DNA of 64,000 nucleotides from Theristus sp. LFF4_11 (lineage: Eukaryota > Nematoda > Chromadorea > Monhysterida > Xyalidae): positions 62,001 to 126,000 of the forward strand of contig JASANC010002514.1 in the NCBI GenBank assembly GCA_030248135.1, in the 5' to 3' direction. Made by a program: the position numbers and the translations under genes. This document shows, piece by piece, positions 48,801 through 64,000 of the stretch. The number at the start of each line of letters is the position of its first letter. Position 1 is the stretch's first letter. A model generated the notes under the pieces. It saw only the letters and a program-made list of their open reading frames with translations. It did not search any database and was not told the DNA's origin.

Positions 48801-51800
48801 ATGGCAGCGGCCACCTTTGTGCAGGTTCGAGTTTGCCTGGCTGCCCCGGCTTCTTTTTGCTTTTTTTATTTTTTTATTATTTAATTATTTTTTCTTCGGT
48901 TTTCTGTCTAGCAGAGTGGGCTGAGTGTTCTTTGAGGTTGTTTGTGTTTTCACTTTCACAGAAAAAATGGACACTATTCATTTGTTGTTACAGATTGTGT
49001 TTGTCTCGTCACGGAAGTCACTCAGCAGACAATTTTCCACATCGATTCCGGGTAAAAGCAACGGACTGAAGGTTTGCGAGCGCACATTTGATTCATTTTA
49101 ATTCAGCGAACAATGCTTTTCGCAATAAAACAAGAGGTTATTGCAACTTTCAAAAAATTAGCGAAAATATTAATGCAAAAAAACTAAACTGGAACGAATG
49201 ACAAAAATGGTGAGACAATGCAAAGCACACAAAAAAAATCGAAACTAAAAACAAACTGAAATCTACAGGAAGTGGTGATCGCATCCGCGTGTCGCACGCC
49301 GATCGGCTCATATTTGGGCAGTCTGAAATCGTTGACTGCACCCGAGCTGGCCGGATTCGCGATACAGTGGGCTGTGAAACGGGCCGGTGCGATCTTTTGA
49401 TGCAACATTTTTTCTGTTTTTCTCTCATCAATTCAACGCAAACTGTCGGTCAGACAAGCCTCTGTCGTTGTTAAATGGAGCTTAGCTTTTATTTCTGTAC
49501 TTCCCCAACTCGGTTGGCGCGTTCATTGCGATAGCAGATTCGTCGCTGGTTGTCGGAATTCCACTTTGTCCGAAACTGTTGCTCATTTGCGTCATTCAAA
49601 CTCATAGTTTATTTTAATATTGAAATCAATTTCAAAAGTGTCCCGTCCGCGAGTCTCTGTGATCCAGCCGAATCACACTTGGAGGCGATTTTGAATTGCC
49701 GCGTCAACACGCGTGAACGTAGAGTTTCTATTCAAACGCACTGAGCGCGCAGAACCAGAGCAGAATAACTAAGGCGTAAAGTGACTGCTGTTTAGCCAGC
49801 GATTTTGTCGCGCGCGGCCTCGTAAATGAGGCTTGCACAAAACATGAGATGGTGTTTCGTTCGCTTGCAGGCATCCAGCCGAGCGACGTGCAGGAATGTC
49901 TGCTGGGCCACGTGCTCACCGCAGGCTCCAAGCAGTCGCCGACGAAGCAGGCGATCGTTCATGCTGGTGCTCGTTGTTTTGTCATTGCTGAATTGTTCTA
50001 TTTATTCGATTGTGTGTCGCGACCGGACCGATGTCTGTCGCGTCTGTCGCGTGTTGCGTGCTTTCGGTTGCTGTTGTGCGTGACAAGCACACGTTACAAA
50101 GCACCGGACTTCGTTTCCGTCCCATGGATACAACTTTCTGATGAAAAGGCTGCGTGTGAACAGTAAAGAATACAAATCAACCAAAATGTGGAATGGTTCT
50201 CTGCATTTCGGCCTTGGCAACATCATATGCAGAAGAAGGGTGGCCTCATCAGTGATGTGCCCCTCCTGAACCACTTGAGGATTAGATGTTAGAAGGAACA
50301 AAAAAAACAGAAGTTAGAGGGGTACCATTGCAACAAAAGCTTGTCTCCATGCACGTGTCAGGTTTGCCGCACACGATTCCATGCACCGGCATCAACAAGG
50401 TCTGCGCGTCCGGCATCAAAACACTGCAGATTGCCACAAACGCGTTGATGCTGAACCAGAAGCAGGCAAGTGTCGCAAACGGCCATTGTTTGTTGGAACT
50501 TGTATCCAAGTGACCGGTTTCACGAAATCTACTGTACTGTACTTCGTAACTGTTTCGTTTGCGTCAATTTGCAGTTTTGGTTGCAGATCATGCTGTGCGG
50601 CGGCATGGAGAGCATGTCGAATGTGCCGTACTATTTGCCGCGCGAGCGACCGCCCACGTACGGCGACGTCCGGCTGAAAGTGAGTTTTCAGGCATTCGGT
50701 TGCAGTCGCACATTTGAAGCACTTCCGAAACGGCCGTAAGCTTCCAAAACAGATTGTTACGCTCAGTGTGCCTTGTTGTAGGTACATTTTTTTTAAAACG
50801 AGCTGCATCTCCGTTTTTGCGTTGTGCGCGACTCCTTGTGGTGCATATTTGTTCTTCAAAAAATATGCATAGGACGGAATCCTGCTGGACGGTTTCCTGA
50901 ATCCGTACGACGGCTCGCACATGGGCGAACTGGCCGAGAAGACGTGCACCGATCTGCACATCACGCGCGAGCAACAGGACGAGTACGCGAAGCAGTCCTA
51001 TCGCAAGACGGCCACTGCTGAAACGGTGCGTGCGTGCGTGCGACACCCCCGGTTGCAAGCCTGAGCGTGCAGTGCACGTGCTGGTCTCAATGCGTCGTCG
51101 CCTGATATTCAAGGGAACGCATAGATATCGCAAGCGAACGACAAGCACATCCCTCCTTGAAAATCGGGCACGACCCATTTAGTTGAGCTATCCCGAATAA
51201 TGTGTACACATAGGTTTGGAACGGTAATTTGTTGATTTTGATGTTCACGAGCCCGAACGTTCTGGACTCCGGCGGGTTTTTCTGACATGTGGACAGCTAA
51301 CCATGCCGACAATGGCGCACGTCATGTGTGCGGGGGCAGACAGTCTCGAAGCGTTGCCCGGTCCGGTTTGGTATGCGCACCAGTGAACGATGACGCACAA
51401 GCTCGCACTGGTTTAATACTGTTCCCGAGCGGGCAGCGAATCTGTAATGTTGTGTTTGTTTGAAACTGTCGCGAGTTCTGGTTGATTGCGGTTGCACTGT
51501 GCGCATTTTTTTGACAAACAACAACAACACAAGCACACAAACCACCCAACTGACTGTTGTCTCTTTTTTGTTCACCGCAGAACCGAATATTCGCGGCCGA
51601 GACGATTCCGGTGCTCGTGAAAAGCGTCAAGGGCGTGATGCGACCGACCGAACACGACGAAGAGTACACGCGAGTGAACTTTGATCAGTTGTCGAAGCTG
51701 AAGCCGATCTTCAAGGAAAGTACGTTCTCGCGCGATTTTTGGCACTTTGGGTCAACATCAACTCGTCACACACGTGGAAAGCCAGTTTCGTTGCAAGCCG

Positions 51801-53297
51801 CCAGCTAGCAACGATGTCACAAACTATTCGAATCTGGCTGGGTGCATAAAAAACGTTTTACCAGTTTTCCTCCGACTCGAATCATGAAAATAATTGAACA
51901 AACTTGGATTTTCGCGATTCCGGAAGGAGGTTCAGACAGAACAAAAACAAAATTCGCGTTCAATCGCAAATCGCGCTCAGATGGCACGATCACGGTGGGC
52001 AACGCGGCGACGTTGGCCGACGGCGCAGCAGCGTTGGTGCTGATGACACGCGACAAGGCGGACGAACTCGGCATAAAGCCGCTGGCGAGAGTGATCGGAT
52101 ACGCCGATGCGGCCACGGAGCCCGTCGACTACTCGATTGCGCCCGCGCTGGCCGTCACCAAGGTGCGTTCATTGGTTGATTGCTTTCATTCCACACGACA
52201 CACTGCGAGTGGCGCGCAGGCATGTGCACACGGAAATCCAGTTTATAGGCCAGCATAGCTAGATCCACCCACAACCAAGGTTGCGTGACAAGTTGTCGAA
52301 ATCGGTTTTTTCTGTTCATTCTAGAATCTAGCACACCGATTATTGTCCACCGTCCATTGGTTATTGATGATTGTTGTTGTTGTTTTTCATTCGACGCGCT
52401 CGTACAAGTGCTTGGGAAAGTTGCACAAACGTAAAAAGGGTCGTGTTGTTAGGGAGAACCGCTGCCTCTGCTGGGTTACGACTGGTCGTTCTCGCAAGCA
52501 GCCAGAGACGCAGCAATCTGCTTCCACTTTGCACTCGAAGACATTGAAATGCTGACTTTGCCAAATGCCACACCAGCATTTCTCCGGCAACAACCAGCAT
52601 GCCCAGACAAACAGGCGATTTCTCGTGCATTTTCAATGTTTTGTTTGTTTGCAGTTGCTGCGCGAGGCACGCATCAAGATCCGTGACGTGAAACACTGGG
52701 AGATTCACGAGCCGTTCGCGGCGTCCGTGCTGGCGAACATCCGGAAATTGAATCTGCCGCCGGAATTGGTGAACGTGCATGGTGGTGCGGTCGCTATGGG
52801 ACACCCGCTCGGGTAAGACAAGGAAATTTGTGCGTTGATCGGGGGAATCGGTGGTATTGACTGAAAAGCATTGTAAACGACTATTGAGCAAACTATGAGG
52901 TGTATCTTCTAGGCCTCCGTTTTATCAGATTTGCAATTACTTTCAATAACTTGCTTTCCGGCATCACGCGATTAATTTGTGTTTTATTTTTCTGGTTGTG
53001 CAACTCATTGCTCGCACAAATGGAAAATTAGTTTCATGCTTGAGGCGGTAATTCAAAATTGTTAAAGGCGTGGCCAACGCCAAGGTCGCCTTTGAGTGGT
53101 CGTCGCAATCGCAAGTAGCAACTAATTGTCGTTCCACCTCTGCCACCGCGTTCACAAGCACAGATAACCATTTCAGCATGTCATCCGCCAAGATCGTCTG
53201 CCATTTGGCGCACACGATGCCAGCTGGCGACATTGGCGTTGCCATGATCCCGACGGGCGGCGGTGGCGGCTCAACGATGGCCATCCAGAAATTATAG
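48801..53297 (+). CDS. Acetyl-CoA acetyltransferase-like thiolase, copy 1, probable pseudoenzyme
   Basis: Thiolase II family (EC 2.3.1.9 fold), 395 aa in ten exons: 48801-48824, 49269-49386, 49871-49966, 50362-50465, 50587-50679, 50873-51025, 51581-51719, 51981-52162, 52655-52812, 53177-53297. All phases close. It begins MAAATFVQ, then [14 protein letters not shown] as in ACAT1. The acyl-accepting Cys is kept (INKVCASG, about Cys94), as are [12 protein letters not shown] and the GHPLG His (about His353). However the usual NEAF is HEPF (about 321-324), and the C-terminal ICNGGGGA is IPTGGGGG, so the second catalytic Cys is Pro381. Known chemistry needs both, so condensation/thiolysis is probably lost or altered. 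The frame and exon lengths are undamaged, which argues against an ordinary pseudogene. Intron 4 uses a GC donor. The C-terminus is QKL, as in human ACAT1. No mitochondrial presequence is seen. Confidence 0.9.
50190..50285 (-). repeat. Dispersed ~105-bp intronic repeat, copy 3 (thiolase copy 1, intron 3)
   Basis: The reverse complement reads AGGAGGGGCACATCACTGAT, GAGGCCACCCTTCTTCTGCA, TATGATGTTGCCAAGGCCGA and ends near TTTTGGTTGATTTG. This is the same element as in Shank introns 6 and 8, in opposite orientation. Confidence 0.65.
50466..50586 (+). other. GC-AG intron (intron 4 of thiolase copy 1)
   Basis: The exon ends ...AACCAGAAGCAG and the intron begins GCAAGT, a strong GC-type donor; it ends TTGGTTGCAG before ATCATG. 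The neighbouring GT at 50470-50471 would shift the frame. Paralogous introns at the same position in copies 2 and 3 start GTCGGC and GTGTGC, so this donor changed from GT to GC. Confidence 0.8.
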
Positions 53298-54368
53298 AAC
53301 GAAATCAAGAAATAGAGTCGTGCTGAGAAGCGCTTATTCTTGAATTTTCGGTTTTCAGCGGCGACATCAGATTACCTGACAAATTTTCTGTTTTTTTTGT
53401 TTTACGGTCGATTGTTACAGTTTTTTTGGTTTTCATCAAATGAGAACCCCGGTTACTTGTGTCGTGTGTGTGCTATTTTTTATAACAATGTTGCATAATT
53501 TCTTCAGAATTTGAATCTGTGTCATTTCTTCTCTGTTATACTGCCACCACGTAACACATCGTGGTGTGCTTGTCTACATCGGTATGCAATATATGGTGTC
53601 GTTAGAGAAACCGCTAGTTGCAATTCTTTGATTTGACGAATCTTTCGAACTGCTTGAAGTCTAAGTCCAGTGTGTATTAAACAATTAATAGCTGCTTCAA
53701 TTACATGTTGATACTTTTTTGTTTGCGACGCCCTTTAACAGTGTTCATTGTTAGTATTGAGTCTTCTTTTTCGCATACTGAGGTTTTTAAAGCATCAATA
53801 CATTTTTGAAATTTGTGCTGTGACTGTTGAATAATGAGTGGCAGTGGCAATTGGTTCGGTGATTTGAATGGAATTGGAATTTTGAATGAATGTAGAATTA
53901 GCGAGTTCAAATGATATGCCTAAACATTGAACTTCAAAAAATAAATGTTTTATGATCGCCAATTTTTCTAAAAAAATTGTTCAAGAATGTCAAGAAATGT
54001 GCATTTTTGAATGTTTGTTAATCTTTGTTGTCATATATTCTTAGTTGTTGTAGCTGCCTTTCTGAAGCTTTGTGTGTTAAAATGTTCAATGTTTCTATTG
54101 AGCCAATATTGATTCATAATCCGACACGGTAATTAGGTATTTCATTGTTTTTTTTTTGTTAATTTTACAATTTTTCACATTTATGGTGACCATTTTAACT
54201 GTGAATAAAATCTACGCCTTGGAAACAAAAAAAACAACTTGGATGGCCTGGAATCTTTTGGGGTGTTTGCACCCATTTTATTGGCGATGTTGTGTTTTCG
54301 TTTTTTGTTTCTTTTCATTTGAAATTTTTTTGGTTCGTTCCAAAAGGAGGCATTCTTGACAAGCGACG
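53298..54368. other. Spacer between thiolase copies 1 and 2
   Basis: AT-rich, with no exon recognised. An AATAAA at 53940-53945 is a plausible polyadenylation signal for copy 1. The distance from the stop of copy 1 to the ATG of copy 2 is 1.07 kb. Confidence 0.5.
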
Positions 54369-58335
<3,967 letters not shown>

Positions 58336-59423
58336 ACGTTTCGTTGAACATATACACTGGGTTTCTTTGACCTGTCACTTTTTCAGCAGAATAAGACCCG
58401 CAAGAGAAGAAAATACGGAATCGGATCGGAAAGAAGACGTATTAGCCACAACCTCATCCCCATTCATTCTTCCTCAATTGAGCTTCTCGTGCGTTGTGTT
58501 CTGCGATAAAATGTGACAGGATCTGCTGTACACACTCCGTTTGTTGGCAATCAGCTGACTTTTCCAGCCAGCTCATTTCAAACTAACGTGACGGATTTTT
58601 ATTTTTGGTTCATGATTGTCTAACAGCAATGGTACATGCGTTGACTGAAGATTACCGAACGTAGCAATGTGCGAAAATGGAGTTGTTGTTGCGTTTCGTT
58701 CCGTGCCATTGCTAAACAAATACTCTGAAGGCTTGAATATTGTGAATCTATTGTTATTTCTGTTTGTCTTTTCGTGTGCCACAGGTATTTCAAATGGTAG
58801 CTTGGTGATGTGACGTCTGTGCCCTTGACTGTCAGCTCATGGAGAGAGCTTACCCATGCAGTGTGTATATTCTTTCTAAAATGAAATTGTGAAGCAAACT
58901 TTTGAAATGTGAAAGTAATTTGAGGAAATATGCGATCTGGTTACTGTTGCAGTTGCCGTGTTTTGCTTTTATACGCTGTAGACATCAGTGCTAGTCAATT
59001 GCTTTGTAGTTTGCATTCATGTTGTTCATTTTGAGAACAATAATCGGACAGAAATGGGTATTTTCAAAGATTATTACAGTTCTATTGTCGCAACATATCA
59101 GGGGATTGTTTCCGGATACTTTTTTGAATTTGCCATGTTTCCCGTGCAACTGGATTCCGCATGAATGATAAATGTTTATGTTTTGTGCTACACTTAGTGC
59201 GTTTTATTGTGAAATTTCTTTCACTCGCTTTGAAAGCAATGAACCACCATTCAAGCGTTGGTCTGCTTGAACACACGAAGGTTCAGTAAATGATGGATGG
59301 GATGATCTTCATACATGCTTTGAACGTTCAGTTTGCGTAAAAATATTGGCAATTTAGAAACAACCAAACGAAAAAACGGACCCGAGAAGCGAAAAGCGAC
59401 GCAAGAGCGACGACGACAAAACG
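58336..59423. other. Spacer between thiolase copies 2 and 3
   Basis: AT-rich, 1.09 kb, with no exon recognised and no canonical AATAAA seen. It includes the 3' UTR of copy 2 and the promoter region of copy 3. Confidence 0.45.
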
Positions 59424-62400
59424 ATGTCGGATCAGGTAAATTGATTTTATTATTTCCTTTCTACTACAACTAAAAACCTCCCCGAGCCTGATACCAGGGT
59501 GTTCATTGCGGAACGGTGTTTCCGATCAGAATTTCCGGACGTATTTCCAGGACGTGTTCATTCTGTCGGCCGCGCGCACGCCAATAACGCGATTCAAGAC
59601 TGGCCAGCTGGCGAGCGCAGCGGCCACTGACCTCGGTGCCCACTGCATCCGACACGTCTGTCGTCGTGCTGGTTGGCTGCAATGTTTGCTGAAATGTTTT
59701 TTGCCGGATTTTGAATTTTTTTTTTTTCATATACAAATTGTTTTTCGTTTTCAATTTTGGAAGTGATGAAAAATTTCAATCTGCAGAATTGGACGCAGCA
59801 AAGGTGCAGCTGGTCTACGCCGGCTGTGTCTACCAAGCGAGCTGCGCGCCGAATCCCGCACGTATCGCGGCGCTGAATGCTGGTCCGTTGCTGGCAATTT
59901 TTTGTTGATTTTTCTGTGAAACGCCATTTTGCTTGTTCGTGCGTTGTTTTGGTGCGAGTTGCACTGAAACGTGTCATTATTGATTGCCAACGTTGCACAC
60001 AGGCATTCCCGCCTCCGCTCCATGCGTCACCGTGAATCGCGTCTGTTCGTCCGGCATGAGTGCGCTCGTCGAGGCGAGACGTGCGCTGATGCTCGGAGAT
60101 GCGCAGGTGTGCGTGACTGTTTGGGCTGGGTGGTGTTGTGGGTGGTTGCTGTCGGTGAAATTCAATTGGGGTGGGGGGCACATCACTGAAGCGGTCATGA
60201 CTCATCTGCATTTGACATTACGAAGTGTAGAGAACCTTTGCAGCCTGGTTGATTTGCAAATGAGCCTCGCGACAAATCATGCGCTGGAAAATCTGAAAAC
60301 TGTACATTTAATTTAGTTCGCTGATTGATTGCCTGCATCGTTTTGAAAACAACAACTCTGCAACGTCCAGGTCTGGTTCAATTTTTAAAAAAAGGCGGAA
60401 AAGTGACATTGTGGCGGTTTGGATTGTGCCCAATAATTTTCCTTTCAATTCAATTTCATTGAACGTTTTCGGTGGTCAGCGACAAAAAAACAAAAAAAAT
60501 AATGCGCTAACTATTTTCCAATCTGTCAGGTTGCCATCGCTGCTGGCTTCGAGTCGATGTCGAATGTGCCGTTTTATTTACCTCGCGAATTGAAGTACGG
60601 CGGATTTACTGCGGAGGTGAGCCGAGCAGCGCTGGGGAAATTCACTAGAATTGAAAAATCACGTTCTTCGCTGCATTTTGGCATCTCAGAGGTTGAATTT
60701 TCCGCCTGCCTGATAAATAAACTGTTTTTTTAAGGATGGGTTGTCAAAAGACGGTTTATTGGATGGCATTGTGTGCGAACAAATGGGCGCCCTGGCAGAG
60801 CACACAGCGACCGATCTGAACATCGACCGCAAGGAACAGGACGACTACGCCGTGCGTTCGTATAAGGCTGCTGCGGCCGCCTGGCAGGTGAGACTGGCAG
60901 CATGGTCGAGTGGTCCGAGGCGCTAGTGCTGTTTCTGGAGATGAAAGTTCGTAACGCGCATTGCGCAGTTGTGCGGTCAAGCATGCTGATCGGCTGTGTT
61001 TATGCCGTAGGTTGCGCAGTCACAACGACGTACGTTACAGACAGTCTGTTTGAACAGATTGTTTGCTAAAACACGAGCCCCGAAGTGACCTAAGAGTGCA
61101 CTGTTGTTGGTCTTAAGACTATATAACCAGCCTTATGTTGTTGATCGTCAACATAACCAAAAAATTTTTTTTGAAAAACTAGTCTGGCGTCTACAAACGA
61201 GAGGTGGAGCCGTTTGCAATCAAAACGCGAGCCGGTGAAACGCTGGTCGCTGAAGACGACGAACACTCGAAGTTGAACGAACAGAAGATGCGCTCGCTGC
61301 CGAGCGCCTTCAAAAGTCAGCGTTTTGCCTGAAAATTGTTTCAAATTGTTCAGTTTTTTTATTGCTGGACAGACACTGGTTTGCGGTTACATCGATAAGC
61401 AACAGCGGCTGATCAGTAGGACAAGTGGTGATCAGACGGCACAAGTCTAGGCAACAATATCATACAAACAAAACTAACGTTAAACATTGGCTTTTCGCAG
61501 ATCCGTCGCCACCAACTGATCCAAGATTTTGCCATCAGCTAATCCAAGCAACCCCATTTTAATTCCAAGCCCATTTGCGTCTGACAGGCGGCGGCACGAT
61601 CACAGCGGCGAACGCGTCAACGCTGGCGGACGGCGCCAGTGCGCTGCTGTTGGCGACACGCAATTACTGCCGCGATTGGAAGCTGACACCGATCGCGCAG
61701 ATACTCGCGACAGCCGAGACGGCCAGGAGACCGCAAGAGTTCACGGTCGCACCGGTGGACGCGATAAAAACGGTGTTGCTGTGCTGATTGGCTGCACTTG
61801 ATACTTCACTGTGCTTATTGGCTGAATTTGAGTTCAATTAGTTGATTGGGTGAATTTTAGGTTAAATATGTTGGTTGACTGAATTTACATGTGCTGCTGA
61901 AGAAGCATTTTGTATTCTTCATATCGCTTCAATTCCCACTCATCAAGTAGAAACAGCAATCGTTCATATTCCTTCAAGTGGTAAAGGCGCGTTTAGCAAT
62001 TAGTTTTTTTGTGCGTACGCACGGACACGACACGTAAAAAATAGCCACGCGATTTAGAAATCGTGTCGTGTGTGCTATCTTAAATGCATTACGGACACGA
62101 TTAGTTTGCGCACGGGATTTAGAACGACGTTTGTGCGTACGGACGAAAAACTAAATGGTGTTTCCGCCTTTAAAGCACGCGCTATATTTGTGTTGAAGCA
62201 AACGGTCGCACCAGCGAAGCCCTCCTGCAACTTCAACATGAGTGAGCTTTCAACTTGAATTCAATCTGCTGACTGCGACTGGATTGTGTTAGTTCCAACC
62301 AATCAGCTCACTCGGCCCACGATGCGACCAATCAGCGTTTTGCAAAAATGCCAAGCTAAGCTGCTCAGGCTTTTCACGAAAAAACAACAATAATAGTTCG

Positions 62401-63023
62401 GTTTTTTCAGGTCGTCGCCCGTGCCGGTGTGAAGTTTACGGATCTCAGTCGATTGGAAATCAACGAAGCGTTTTCGGTGACGCCACTTGCGTGTGCAAAA
62501 CTGCTGCTCATGGACATTCCACAGATCAACGAGATCATCAATCAACATGGCGGCGCCGTCGCCATGGGACACCCGTTGGGGTACGGTGTGGCGATGCTAA
62601 ACTACTTTTATTGATCCTAATTTTGATTGGATTACAGAAAGTCGCGGAACGTTGCGGTACATGAGGCCACACCTTTCCTACAGGATGATAGCATTACTGA
62701 AATACAGAGAACCTACGGTACATACAGTACAGTTGATTTTAAAATAAGAACCGGTTGCATTTGAATTGGACCTCCTGAAATGCTGTGCCATTCACCGGGT
62801 GCGTTTTAATTCAACAACCTCAACTTCACCATACTTTATCTCAAGTAGTTTATTTAGGACGTTAAAAAAAAATTTTAATTTCAAATTTAGAATGTCCGGC
62901 AACCGACTGTGCACTCATTTGGCGAGCACGCTGCAGGCGGGCCAGATTGGTGTCGCTGCTATCTGCAACGGCGGGGGCGGAGCCACAGCAGTGCTCATCA
63001 AGGCATGTGGCACTGATCAGTAG
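59424..63023 (+). CDS. Divergent acetyl-CoA acetyltransferase (thiolase II family), copy 3
   Basis: 397 aa in ten exons: 59424-59435, 59551-59671, 59787-59882, 60003-60106, 60530-60616, 60735-60887, 61183-61315, 61588-61772, 62411-62580, 62891-63023. Phases equal those of copies 1 and 2. It starts MSDQ then [15 protein letters not shown]. Active-site motifs are complete: [12 protein letters not shown] (nucleophile about Cys91), [11 protein letters not shown] (Asn315), [11 protein letters not shown] (His351) and [11 protein letters not shown] (Cys379). It differs from the others in [11 protein letters not shown] (usually GGMESMSNV), in a 6-nt-shorter exon 7, in longer exons 9 and 10, and in ending KACGTDQ rather than QKL. 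It therefore resembles cytosolic or bacterial-type thiolases more than ACAT1. There is no targeting presequence. The tail shows no peroxisomal signal. Substrate preference cannot be read from the sequence. Confidence 0.92.
60172..60262 (+). repeat. Dispersed ~105-bp intronic repeat, copy 4 (thiolase copy 3, intron 4)
   Basis: Shares GGGGGGCACATCACTGAAG, a central TCATCTGCATTTGACATT, ACGAAGTGTAGAGAACCTTTG and GGTTGATTTGCAAATG with the copies at 38020, 39436 and 50190. It is the most diverged of the four. Confidence 0.5.
61982..62172. repeat. 191-bp imperfect inverted repeat, probable MITE, in thiolase copy 3 intron 8
   Basis: The ends read TAAAGGCG and CGCCTTTA. Inside them TTAGTTTTTTTGTGCGTACG on the left mirrors CGTACGGACGAAAAACTAAA on the right, and the centre holds further inverted GGACACGA motifs. 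No target duplication is clear, so the superfamily is unassigned. Confidence 0.6.
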
Positions 63024-64000
63024 AATTAGCGAAACCTTAGAAGATGAAAAAAGTGTTTATGCGACTGCTTTGTGTTTATTGCGGTTTTTGTGATGTCGAT
63101 GTGTTTGTTGGGTTGTAGGGTTTTTCCAGAAGATTCCTCAAAAGCTGCATGAATGAATGTCATTAGCTACATATCCGGCAGAGCTTGTGGTCAGATTTGA
63201 TTCGCATTTTTGTGTTTTGTATCTTTTTTTGGTTTTGGGTTTGTCTATTCGTTGTAGTTTCATGTCCATACTATGCTGTATGAGTGACATTCTCATCTGT
63301 GTTTACTTTGTTCAAAGTTTTAAAGATGTTCAAAAACGGAAATTTTGTCCGGTTTTTTATCATTTCACATTCCTTTGACTTCGGTGGTTTTTATTGTTTT
63401 CAGGAAATGTTCTCTTTTTAAAAACAAAATTGCTTGAGTTTGTGTCTTAGTGATTTTTAATCAAAAAGCCCACATAACTGTGTTTTTGGAAACTACCTGA
63501 ACGTTGAAATTGTTTTTGCCAGTGCTGTTAATAAAGAAATTGTACTGCCATAATAAATTTTGTAATAAAATATCGTTAACAGGAACAAATATCGAATAAC
63601 CGATAACCGAAGCAGTGGTGGTTGAAAATGTTTGGTTCTAAATATCAAAACAATCTCAAATTGTCACGAAATAAAACAGTTTTAAAAAACCATTTACCCC
63701 AGCTGCATGAAATGACGAATACAAACATGAGTGCGTGTTATTGGCAGTTTTCTGTTTGTTGAACACATTTACATGCAACGCTGTTTCCTCTTGCTCGTCA
63801 TGAATGCAGTCTGAAACTGATTGCTAATTATTTGCCTCACATGTTATGGCTCAGCTGAAACTAACGGGGTACTCGAAAGCATTTTGACTCGGTCACCGAA
63901 AGTTTTCAGTAAAATTAAACTATTTTGAGAATACTGAACTTTCTCAAGATGTCATAATCACCAGTGCGTGCGTTTTGTGTGCATAACTTGCTACAATCAA
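63024..64000. other. 3' flank of thiolase copy 3, no further gene
   Basis: AT-rich. Three AATAAA motifs lie close together (63530-63535, 63552-63557, 63564-63569) and are the likely polyadenylation region of copy 3, about 0.5 kb after the stop. Nothing else is recognised up to the end of the window. Confidence 0.55.
63530..63569 (+). terminator. Candidate polyadenylation signals of thiolase copy 3
   Basis: Three canonical AATAAA hexamers occur within 40 bp. Clustered signals at this distance from a stop codon are typical of animal 3' ends, but AT-rich sequence also produces such hexamers by chance. Confidence 0.5.

Noticed and set aside
50588..51178. 196-codon minus-strand open frame across thiolase copy 1 exons 5-6
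   Set aside because: It overlaps two bona fide thiolase exons and the intron between them. The Arg-rich translation is typical of antisense to GC-rich coding sequence.
48801..53297. Thiolase copy 1 as a plain pseudogene
   Set aside because: All ten exons are open, phases close, splice sites are usable and lengths match copy 2 exon for exon. Only catalytic positions are changed.

Overview
This is a eukaryotic window: GC-rich, spliced coding exons sit in AT-rich, strongly T-biased introns and spacers. It holds four protein-coding genes, all on the plus strand. Every exon junction below was set by reading frame, splice dinucleotides and family alignment from memory; no search was run. The organism is probably a nematode. 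The Shank protein has SPN, ankyrin, PDZ and SAM regions but no SH3 domain, as I recall for C. elegans SHN-1, and it neighbours a three-gene acetyl-CoA acetyltransferase cluster like the C. elegans T02G5 cluster. I cannot name the species, and another invertebrate remains possible.

Layout. Positions 1-19597 contain no gene I can support: AT-rich sequence with a 250-bp mariner-type MITE (3882-4131) and two Helitron-like copies (about 7741-8565 and 8569-9800). Positions 19598-46543 are a 19-exon Shank gene whose exons join in one open frame of 1608 codons plus stop. Its 15.4-kb intron 2 (19999-35356) carries a nest of transposons: an hAT-like element with an 8-bp target duplication (25610-31453), containing a 4.6-kb palindromic element with 378-bp tandem repeats (26392-30979), which is itself interrupted by a 1313-bp Helitron (28746-30058) inserted cleanly between A and T.

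Positions 46544-48800 are spacer. Three tandem thiolases follow: 48801-53297 (395 aa), 54369-58335 (397 aa) and 59424-63023 (397 aa). Each has ten exons with matching intron positions and phases, so they arose by tandem duplication of one intron-bearing gene. Copies 2 and 3 keep all four active-site motifs. Copy 1 is an intact gene, but its NEAF motif reads HEPF and the catalytic Cys of the C-terminal CNGGGG motif is Pro, which makes it a likely pseudoenzyme. It also uses a GC-AG intron.

Working together: Shank is a postsynaptic or junctional scaffold and has no evident functional tie to the thiolases, which act in acetyl-CoA/acetoacetyl-CoA (ketone body, isoleucine) metabolism. Small repeat families, including a ~105-bp element and a hairpin MITE, occur in introns of both Shank and the thiolases.
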